This document shows, piece after piece, positions 43,039-51,300 of a stretch of 64,000 nt of DNA. Below the pieces are notes generated by a model. It ran no database searches. It was not told the origin of the DNA and saw only the letters and a list, made by a program, of their open reading frames with translations. This stretch comes from Myxococcales bacterium (GTDB taxonomy: Bacteria; Myxococcota_A; UBA9042; GCA-2863065). Location of the stretch: contig JADMJS010000015.1 in the NCBI GenBank assembly GCA_018780435.1, positions 1-64,000 on the forward strand, given 5' to 3'. The stretch's first letter is position 1; each line of letters opens with the position of its first letter. The translations under genes and the position numbers were made by a program.

Positions 43039-46000
43039 GGCGCGGGATGCCGGCGGTGACGACGGCTTTCCATGCGGCCTGGGTACGCGGGACCGGGTGG
43101 TGTGGGCCGAGGCAGAAGGCCACGTCGATGAGGGCGTGGAGGAGGACGATGCGGAAGGTGTCGTCGTCGCTGCGGCGGGCGATGGCGCCGTCGGTGCGGG
43201 TGAGGGAGAGCGGGAGGCGCGGGGTGATTGACGTGATGGCGGCGCGGGCGGTGATGGACGCGAGGCGGCGGAGGCCGAGGCGGGTAGCGGCGTCGGCGGC
43301 GGGGGCCGACTGCATCAGCTCGAGGTCGACGTGGTTGCCCACGTCCACGATCGCGGGGTAGCTGCGGACGTCGGTGTTGCCGACGCGGCGCGTCACGTAC
43401 TCGGGGAGGTCTCCGAAGTCCCACGCGGTGACGCCCTTTCGTTCGAAGGCTTTCGGGGGCGGGGCGCTCTGCCAGACGTCACGGGCCTTGGCGCCGTATT
43501 TCTTGAATAGTTCGTCGACCTTACGGCCCTGGGCGACGACCTCGCCTTTCGGATCCGTCAGCACGACCGTCGTGCGCAGGAACGGCGGGATGAGGTCGGT
43601 GCGCCAGGCGGCGGGTGGGACGTCGACGCCCGTCGCCTCCCGGAGCGCCTGGCTGAGCGCCGGCAACATCGGGCCGCGGAAGGGCGTGAGCGTTGCGGCG
43701 AGACGGGTGGAGAGGGCCGGCAGGGGACCGAGCTCGCGCCGCGTGGCTTTGGGGAGCTCGTGGAGGAGCGCTTCGATCTTCTCGACGAGCCAGCCGGGGA
43801 TGGTCCAATCGAGCTCCCCGGGGTCGAGTTGCGGGACCATCACGAGAGGAATGGTGAGCGTGATCCCGTCGTCGTCGCAGGCGGGGTCGAAGCGGTAGGC
43901 GACCGGGAGCTTCGCGCCGTGGAGCGTGAGGGTGTCCGGGTAGTCGGCGGGGTGGAGGTCGGTGTCGTCGGCGAAGATGTGTTCGAGCGAGAAGCAGAGG
44001 AGCGTCGGGTCACGCTTCTCGGCGACGTCGCGCCAGTCTTCGAAGGTCTTGCCGTTCACGACGTCGGCCGGGACGCGGGCCTCGAAGAAGGCGAAGAGGG
44101 CGCCGTCGTCGGCGAGGAGGTCGGAGCGGCGGGCGCGAGCGCGGATCTTCGACGCTTCGGCTTGGACGGCCAAGTTCTTGGCTTGGAAGGCGCCGCGCGA
44201 CTCGTATTCGCCGCGGATGAGCGCGTAGTCGATGAAGAGCCGGCGGGCGCCCTTCGGGTTGATGGCGGCGTAGTCGACCGAGCGGTCGCGCGCGATGGTG
44301 AGGCCGAAGAGGGTGCAGGTCTCTTTGACCGACGCTCGCCCGGCGCGTTCGGACCAGTGGGGGGCCGAGTAGCTGCGCTTCACGAGGTGGTCGGCGACGT
44401 CGAGCAGCCAGAGCGGGTCGATGCGGGCGGCCATCCGCGCGAAGAGCTGCGACGTGTCGACGAGCTCGAAGGCCATGACCCACGCGGGGGGCTTCTTCGC
44501 GAGCGCGGAGCTCGGGTGGAGCTGGAAGCGGGTCTGTTTGCCGCCGATGTAGTTTCGCTTCTCGGGGTCCCACTCGCCGATGCGCGAGAGGATCCCGGTG
44601 AGGATGGCGCGGTGGTAATCGCCGCCTTGGCCGCCTGACCGGCTGCCGGCCTGGCCCAGGCGCAGCTCGGACGCGATGTCTTCGAGCTGCCGGTGGACCT
44701 CGCCCCACTCGCGGACGCGCAGGAAGGACAGGAAGTTGTCGCGGCAGGTGCGGCGGAGGTTCGAGGTGCCTTTGCGCTCGGCCTCTTTCACGAACTCCCA
44801 CATGCGGAGGAGGGCCACGAAGTCGGAGTGTTCGTCCCGGAAGCGGCGGTGGAGCTCGTCGGCCTTGGTTTGGAGTTCGCGGGGGCGTTCGCGCGGGTCT
44901 TGGGTGGAGAGCGCGGCAGTGATGATGAGGACCTCGCGCAGGCAGCCCATGTCGGCGCCGGCGAGGATCATGCGCCCGATGCGGGGGTCGACGGGGAAAC
45001 GCGCGAGGCGGCCGCCGAGCGGGGTGAGCTCCTTCCGGTCGTCGATGGCGCCGAGCTCTTCGAGGACCTTGTAACCCTCCGCGATCGCTCGGGATGAGGG
45101 CGGGTCTAGGAAGGGGAAGGCGTCGATCTCTCCGAGGCCCAGCGACTTCATGCGCAGGATGACGCCGGCGAGGCCGGAGCGCTTGATCTCGGGATCGGTG
45201 AAGGCAGGGCGGGCGGCGAAGCTGTCTTCGTCGTAGAGGCGCACGCAGATGCCCGGGCGGACGCGGCCGCAGCGGCCTTTGCGCTGGTCGGCGCTTGCTT
45301 GCGAGATGGCTTCGACCTGCAGGCGGGTGATGCCGGAGCGCGAGTCGTAGCGCGAGATGCGGGCGACGCCGGCGTCGACGACGTAGACGATGCCCGGGAT
45401 GGTGACGGAGGTCTCGGCGACGTTGGTGGCGAGGATGACTCGCCGCCGGGGGCCGGTCGTGAAGACGCTCGCTTGTTCGCTGGCCGAGAGGCGCGCGTAG
45501 AGCGGCATGATCACGGTGTTTCGGAGCCCGCGGCCGTTCAGCTCCTGCTCGGTCTCGCGGATCTCGCGTTCGCCGGGGAGAAACGCGAGGACATCGCCGT
45601 GGGGATCGAGGTCGATGACCTCGGCGACGGCGTTCGCGACGGCGAGGGGCAGCTCGTCTTCGTCCGGAGGCGGCTCGTAGAGCACGTCGACCGGGTAGGT
45701 GCGGCCTTCGACCTCGATGATCGGCGCGCCGCCGAAGAACGCGCTGAATCGCTCGGTCTCGATGGTCGCGGAGCTGACGATGACCTTCAGGTCGGGCCGG
45801 CGCGGGAGGAGCTGTTTGAGCCACCCGAGCAGGAAGTCGATGGTGAGGCTACGCTCGTGCGCTTCGTCGATGATGAGCGTGTCGTAGCGGCGCAGCAGAG
45901 GATCGCCCTGGATCTCAGCGAGCAGGATCCCGTCCGTCATGAACTTCACGCGCGTGGTGGACGACGACCGGTCCTCGAAGCGGATCTGGTAGCCGACGTC

Positions 46001-46258
46001 GACGCCGACCGGCGTACCAAGCTCGCTGGCGACCCGCGCCGCGACGCTCGTGGCCGCGATGCGCCGCGGCTGTGTGACGCCGATGACGCCGCGCTCGCCG
46101 CGCCCCATCGCCAGTGCGATCTTGGGCAGTTGCGTGGTCTTCCCACTGCCGGTGGCGCCGGCCACGATGACGACTTGGCGCGATTCGATCGCCGCAGCGA
46201 TGTCGGCCGCGCGCGCCGAGATCGGCAGCTCGGGAGGGAAGCGGATGGTCGAGGTCAT
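42581..46258 (-). CDS. hrpA: ATP-dependent RNA helicase HrpA
   Basis: A 1225-aa DEAH-box helicase. Motifs: Walker A GATGSGKTTQLP (~34-45), Ia TQPRRIAA, DEAH box LIIDEAHERS, SAT VIVSSATIE, motif V LATNVAETSVTIPGI, motif VI QRKGRCGRVRPG. The HA2 and OB-fold regions and the long C-terminal DUF3418-type domain follow, giving full HrpA length. HrpA helicases act on mRNA and stalled ribosomes. The last 153 codons are the right copy of the direct repeat, so the gene's present 3' end is probably supplied by the island. Confidence 0.95.
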   Translation of the reverse strand: MTSTIRFPPELPISARAADIAAAIESRQVVIVAGATGSGKTTQLPKIALAMGRGERGVIGVTQPRRIAATSVAARVASELGTPVGVDVGYQIRFEDRSSSTTRVKFMTDGILLAEIQGDPLLRRYDTLIIDEAHERSLTIDFLLGWLKQLLPRRPDLKVIVSSATIETERFSAFFGGAPIIEVEGRTYPVDVLYEPPPDEDELPLAVANAVAEVIDLDPHGDVLAFLPGEREIRETEQELNGRGLRNTVIMPLYARLSASEQASVFTTGPRRRVILATNVAETSVTIPGIVYVVDAGVARISRYDSRSGITRLQVEAISQASADQRKGRCGRVRPGICVRLYDEDSFAARPAFTDPEIKRSGLAGVILRMKSLGLGEIDAFPFLDPPSSRAIAEGYKVLEELGAIDDRKELTPLGGRLARFPVDPRIGRMILAGADMGCLREVLIITAALSTQDPRERPRELQTKADELHRRFRDEHSDFVALLRMWEFVKEAERKGTSNLRRTCRDNFLSFLRVREWGEVHRQLEDIASELRLGQAGSRSGGQGGDYHRAILTGILSRIGEWDPEKRNYIGGKQTRFQLHPSSALAKKPPAWVMAFELVDTSQLFARMAARIDPLWLLDVADHLVKRSYSAPHWSERAGRASVKETCTLFGLTIARDRSVDYAAINPKGARRLFIDYALIRGEYESRGAFQAKNLAVQAEASKIRARARRSDLLADDGALFAFFEARVPADVVNGKTFEDWRDVAEKRDPTLLCFSLEHIFADDTDLHPADYPDTLTLHGAKLPVAYRFDPACDDDGITLTIPLVMVPQLDPGELDWTIPGWLVEKIEALLHELPKATRRELGPLPALSTRLAATLTPFRGPMLPALSQALREATGVDVPPAAWRTDLIPPFLRTTVVLTDPKGEVVAQGRKVDELFKKYGAKARDVWQSAPPPKAFERKGVTAWDFGDLPEYVTRRVGNTDVRSYPAIVDVGNHVDLELMQSAPAADAATRLGLRRLASITARAAITSITPRLPLSLTRTDGAIARRSDDDTFRIVLLHALIDVAFCLGPHHPVPRTQAAWKAVVTAGIPRLQVAFGQFTDAIEALRPELQKTLTALRNASRHLAAKAAITDIHAQLDHLLPPDLMAHALPADLAHVPRYLRAITARLDRAIANPKKDADKLAPLLPVWTRLLQKRKTAKDAAAAFEVLMMFEELRVATFAPELKPAYPVSLQKVAAAVEALA

Positions 46259-46401
46259 GGCGTGGTCGGGGGCGGCGTCACGGGGGCCGCTCTAGCGCAC
46301 TTGGCGCTTGCCGTCACGCGGGACTGAACCGCCTACGGCTCGAGGACGGCTTCGACGACCGGACGAGTCCTTGGTGACGACGCACCGCGAGTCGGGTGGC
46401 G

Positions 46402-46758
46402 TCACTCACAGAAACCGTACGAGAGCGTCTCCTTCTCAAGTTCCGCATCACATCGTTCCATGTCGATCGCCTCGGTATCGATTCCGAGAGCCATGCCCAC
46501 CAGAATCAAATCACCACGCTTCAGACAAAAGCTCGCAGAGCCCCGGGAGCTCGTCGAGGTCATCGGAGTGCACGTCACGGCTCTCCGATCGTCTCGGTTG
46601 CTGCATTTTCGGTTCGTGTCGTAGGAAGTTCCGGTATGTGAGCGGCACTCGGTGGGGCACGTGAGGCCCGGGGACGGCGAGCACCGGACGTCGCCGCCGT
46701 CCTCGGCACAGGAGGCCAAAAACAAACACATGGCGGCTATAAAGTGGTCGATATTCAC
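46402..46758 (-). CDS. Small cysteine-rich putative lipoprotein
   Basis: A 118-aa product from GTG 46758 (an in-frame TTG lies at 46776). A hydrophobic stretch ends in LFLASC, a lipobox, giving a short signal with Cys as the mature N-terminus. The mature part has eight further cysteines, suggesting disulfides in the periplasm or outside. No family recognised. The ~190 bp to its right (46759-46947) are AT-rich (TAATTTTAGAATCC) and may hold its promoter. Confidence 0.5.
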   Translation of the reverse strand: MNIDHFIAAMCLFLASCAEDGGDVRCSPSPGLTCPTECRSHTGTSYDTNRKCSNRDDRRAVTCTPMTSTSSRGSASFCLKRGDLILVGMALGIDTEAIDMERCDAELEKETLSYGFCE

Positions 46759-46947
46759 AGCCAGTAAGCCATGCAAGTACTAAGCGAGACCGTCAACGAC
46801 AACTTTGCCGAAATAGTGATAATTTTAGAATCCAATTAAATCAACAATGCGACTGACCTCACGGTCGTCAACGCGTCGCCTTTGAAAAGCCGCCCTTCTA
46901 GCCAGGTCGGTCAATCTCGATGACCCCATCGACGTGGCTACACGGGT

Positions 46948-48297
46948 TCACCGGGCGCCGGCCGCCGAGAGCAGCCACTCGTACGCCGGCATCACCTCGA
47001 TTCCCGCCGGCACGTCCGGGACGACCTCTCGGTAAAGCGTGAGAAGGCGCCGCTGGGCACCGGGATAGCGGTCGGCGGCAGCGACGAGCGCGCGGATCTC
47101 GCGAGTTCGGCTGGCCGCGTCGGTGACGTCGGCGCAGACCTGGACGAGCTCGACGTCGCCGCTCGGGTAGCGGGCGATGAAGTCGACTTCGAAGCCGTCT
47201 TTGGTCTTCACGTAGCCGACCTCCGCGTGACGACGTTCGAGCTCGATGAGGACAATGGTCTCGAGGGCGTGGCCGACGTTGGTCTTGCCAAAGCGGGCGT
47301 ACGGGAGCGTGAGGCCGGGGTCGATTGGGTAGACCTTTCGAGGGTTTACCATGCGTCGACGCTCGGAGTCGTCGTCGAGCCAGACGGGCCTCACGAGGAA
47401 GCAGTCGTCGAGGTGGCCGAGGAGCTCGTGGACCGTGTCGCGCGAGGCCGGGATCCCCTGTGACTTCATGGAGGCGTGGAACTTCTCGACGCTGAAGGAG
47501 CTCCCCGCGTTACCGAGCAAGTGGCGCACCATCGACCTCAGCGCGGTGACGTTCGTGACCTGATGGCGCTCGACGACGTCGCGCAGAATGGCGACGTCGA
47601 CGTAGTCCTGCATGAGCCGCAGTTGGTCGCGCGGCGCGAGGGGCTGCGCTTCGGGAAAGCCACCTCGACCGAGGTAGGTGACCAGGGCATGTTCGAGCGT
47701 AGCGCGTTCGGCGGAGGTGAGGAAGCTGGGGTCGGGCGGCACCGGCGTCCCAGCGAAGGTGAGCGCTTCACCAAAGCCAAACGGGTAGATGCGCACTTCC
47801 CACGCCCGGCCGCGCATGGAGGTCGCGATCTCCCGGCTGAGCAGGCGGGCCGACGAGCCACTGATGACGACGCGGACGTTGTCCGAATCGAGGACACGCC
47901 GGACGAAGGCCTCCCATCCCGGCACGACCTGTATCTCGTCGAGATACCACGAGACCGAGTGGGCCCCCCGCAGCGGCGGGAGCGCGCGACCGTACGCGTC
48001 GAGCAAGAAGCCGAGGTGCTGCGCCTCCATACCAGCGAGTTGCTCGTCCTCGAAGTTGACGTAGGGGACAGCTTCGCGTGGCGCGCCACTCGCGAGCTGG
48101 TCACGGCGCAACTGATGCAAGTACGTGGTCTTGCCGGCGCGGCGCATGCCGATGACCGCGGTGGCCTTGCCGCTGAGCTGTACGGTCCCGTGGACGAGGC
48201 GCGGCGTCCCATTCGGGATTGTACTCGAGACGGCCTCAGCCACCTTCTCGGTCAAGCGGGCACGGACTCGCTGTTCTACTTCGCTCACGTCCAGCAT
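46948..48297 (-). CDS. AAA_14/DUF4143 ATPase
   Basis: A 449-aa ATPase. Walker A is AVIGMRRAGKTTYLHQL (~47-63), Walker B SWYLDEIQVVPGWE, and sensor-1 VVISGSSARLLSREI, all typical of the AAA_14 family. The C-terminal half is DUF4143, ending in a PD-(D/E)XK-like core (ETIVLIELERR, FEVDFIARYPSGDVELVQVC). Such proteins are widespread, often acquired horizontally, and functionally uncharacterised. The DNA-cleaving core motif appears intact (E...EVDF...VQV). It lies outside the repeat-bounded island and has no obvious partner gene. Confidence 0.9.
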   Translation of the reverse strand: MLDVSEVEQRVRARLTEKVAEAVSSTIPNGTPRLVHGTVQLSGKATAVIGMRRAGKTTYLHQLRRDQLASGAPREAVPYVNFEDEQLAGMEAQHLGFLLDAYGRALPPLRGAHSVSWYLDEIQVVPGWEAFVRRVLDSDNVRVVISGSSARLLSREIATSMRGRAWEVRIYPFGFGEALTFAGTPVPPDPSFLTSAERATLEHALVTYLGRGGFPEAQPLAPRDQLRLMQDYVDVAILRDVVERHQVTNVTALRSMVRHLLGNAGSSFSVEKFHASMKSQGIPASRDTVHELLGHLDDCFLVRPVWLDDDSERRRMVNPRKVYPIDPGLTLPYARFGKTNVGHALETIVLIELERRHAEVGYVKTKDGFEVDFIARYPSGDVELVQVCADVTDAASRTREIRALVAAADRYPGAQRRLLTLYREVVPDVPAGIEVMPAYEWLLSAAGAR

Positions 48298-48385
48298 TCT
48301 CCCTTCTTCGAGGAGAATATCAAGCCATCTTCGCCCCCGGCCGAGGTGATGTTATAAACGACTTCACCGTCTGGGGAGGCGATAT

Positions 48386-51300
48386 CTAGAGCCACCGTCG
48401 ACGAAGTCCGAACGCCGCGATGACGAGCAACACGGACCACACCCAGGCCGAGTCGCCCGCGCGGGGGTGCGCGGAGCACAACGGATCGTCTCCGGCCGGC
48501 GTGTCGTCGGCGTCGGCACCGCTGGGGCTGCCGACATCGTCCACAGCGTCGTCACCGCCCGCATCGGGGCCGGCGCCGTCCGAGGCGTCCGTGACACCGT
48601 CGGTCCCGTCCGTCTGATCGTCGCCGGCCTCGAGACCATCGACCGCGTCGACCCCGTCGGTCGAGTCGGTGGCGTCGGTCGAATCGCTGGCGTCCGTCCC
48701 ATCCGTAGCGTCGGTCGAATCCGTGGCGTCGGTCGTATCCCTCCCGTCGGTCGCATCCGTCCCATCGGTCGCGTCTGTGGCGTCGGTCGAATCCGTGGCG
48801 TCCGTGGCGTCCGTGGCGTCGGTCGCGTCGGTGGCGTCGGTCGAATCCGTCCCGTCGGTCGCATCCGTCCCATCGGTCGCATCCGCGGCATCGGTCGCGT
48901 CCGTCCCGTCCGCCACGACGGGCTCGCTCACGCACGCGTTCGTCTCGGGGTCGCAGGAGTCGACGGTGTCGGGGTCGTCGTCGGAGCAATCTTCGGTGCC
49001 GACCGGGACGCCGCAGCCGTCGTAGCTCACGAGGAGGCCCGCGTCGCAGGCGACGTAGGGTTCCTCCGTACACGCCGTGCAACCGTCCACCACGGCGTGT
49101 TTGCACTCGGTGCCGGACTCCGGGCAGGAGTCGGTCGTGCAGGGATCGTCGTCGTCGCAGTCGATGGCGAGCTCGCCGACGCGCCCGCAGCCGTCGAACC
49201 AGTGCAGATCGCCCTCGTGGCACGCGGAGGTCGCCGGGAGCGCAGCGCAGCACACGTCGTCGAGCTCATGCGCGCAGCCCGTGGGGGTGCAGGTGTCCTT
49301 CGTACACGCATCCGAGTCGTCGCAGGAGACCGGAGCGCCAGTGCAGGTAGCATTGACGCATTGATCGGAGTCGGTGCAGAGATCGCCGTCATCACATGGT
49401 CCAGTTACCGGCGACGATGTGCACCCGACGCTCCGATCACACGAGGTCGCGGTGCATACGTTTCCGTCGGCACACGGGACACCACCTTCGCCAACCGCAC
49501 ACGGGGTGCAGACGATCGTTCCGGTGGTCGCCGCGAATCGCCCCTCGGGGCACGGGCTGCACGCCATGCTACCTGGGGCGCTCGCGAATTCACCGACAGG
49601 ACATTCCGTGCAAGTGCTGGCGGTCGCTAGAGAATAGGTGCCTTCGGCGCACGGCGTACACGCCGCCTCGCCCGATGCGGCCTTCGTCCCCGCGTCGCAC
49701 GGGGTACACGTGACTGCGCCCGAAGCGGGCGTCGACCCGCCGTCGCACGGCGTACACTCCGACGCCCCGTCGAGTGGGGCGACCCGGCCGGCGTCACAGG
49801 GTGCGCAACTCACGGCGCCGGAATCCGCGGCGAAGGTCCCTGCTTCACAGGGGAGGCACGCAAGTGAGCCCTTCACGGGTGCAAAACGCCCAGGTCCACA
49901 GGGGGTACACTCAGTGGCCCCTTCACCGGAGTAGGTTCCTTCTGCACATTCCGTACACCCCTCGTCCCCTTCTGCCGCCCAGGTGCCGGCCGAACAGGGT
50001 GTGCAGCTCGACGCGCCGATCTCGGACGAGGCCCCCGCTTCGCACGGGAGGCACTCGATCGCCCCCGTCGTGGCCGAGAATCGCCCCGACGTACACGGCG
50101 AGCAGGCCGCCGAGCCCGTCGTGGGCGCCGCCCGGCCTTCCTCGCAGGGCAAGCAGGCATTGTCAGTCCCGCCCGGCGAGTAGGTCCCCTCGGCGCAGAG
50201 CTCGCAGGAGCGCGGGGTCCCGGCGGCGCCGAGGCCGGCAAGGCATGCGTACGAGTAGACCCCTTGGGCGGTCTCCACGCCGTTCGCGATGACCATGACC
50301 GGGAGGTCGAGCCCAGTGCCGGCGGACGTGATGCACTGCAAGGAGGTGCCATTCGCAGAGTCCGGCACGATCGGACACGCCGCATCGCCGACCTTCACCG
50401 ACGTGGCTCCAACGAGGAACGAGCCCGTGAGTGTGAGCGTGGTCCCACCCAGTGCCGGACCCACGCTGGGCGACACCGCGAGCGGATGAAGACCATCGTA
50501 CCCGAAGTCCATCCAGGCGACGCTCGAGCGACCCGTAACGGTGACCACGACCGCGACTGACTCCCCGACGCCGGGCGGGATTGTGCAAGAGATGACGCCG
50601 CTTTGGTGTGCCGTGATCGGGCATGGCTGGCCGCCGACCAGGACCACCGGGGAGAGCGACGACGGGGCGTCCGTGGTCACCTGCAGGGTGCCGCCGCCCG
50701 CCGGAGGCGAAAGCGCTGGGCTCACCGTCGTAATCGTCGGGGCCGCATAGGCGATGGTGGCTGGCTCACTCGACTGGCCCGCGGTCGTGACGACCACCGG
50801 CGCGGCCGCTTCGGCGCCAGCACCGAGTGTACACACGACCTGACCGTGGGAGGCCGCGCCGACGAGCGGACACGCGCGGCCGGCGACGGTCACCGACGCG
50901 GTGGTCCCGAAGTTGGTGCCGACGATGGTCACCGGGATGCCGCCTCCGATCGGTGCCGTGGACGGCGTGATGCTCGTGATAGCGGGCGGAATATAACCGA
51001 ATGAGGTTAGGGAGTTACTGGCTCGCCCGCCAATACGAACGTCGACGAGCGCCGCCGCGCCGGCGCCCTCGGGCAAGGTGCACACGACCCCGGTGCTCGC
51101 GGGTTGGTCGGTGGCCGCGAGCGCCGTGACGCTGACGAGTGAACACGCGCTTCCGCCGACCCGCGCCTCAATCGGGCCGGTCTCACCAAACTTCCCGACG
51201 ATGGTGATGGGCACGGCTCCGGCGGTCGGCCCGACCGATGGGGTGACGGAGGTGAGGATCGGAGCCTCGTAGGCGAAGGCGACGGGGGCCGACGACTGCT

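Noticed and set aside
48640-48920. CRISPR-like array
   Set aside because: The period is 9 bp and coding (ATD/GTD/STD); there are no spacers.
48467-49630. Plus-strand ORF with regular Val/Gly/Arg/Ile repeats opposite the giant surface protein
   Set aside because: It is the antisense image of the tandem acidic repeat and Cys-rich region; the minus-strand protein has clear domains and a signal peptide.
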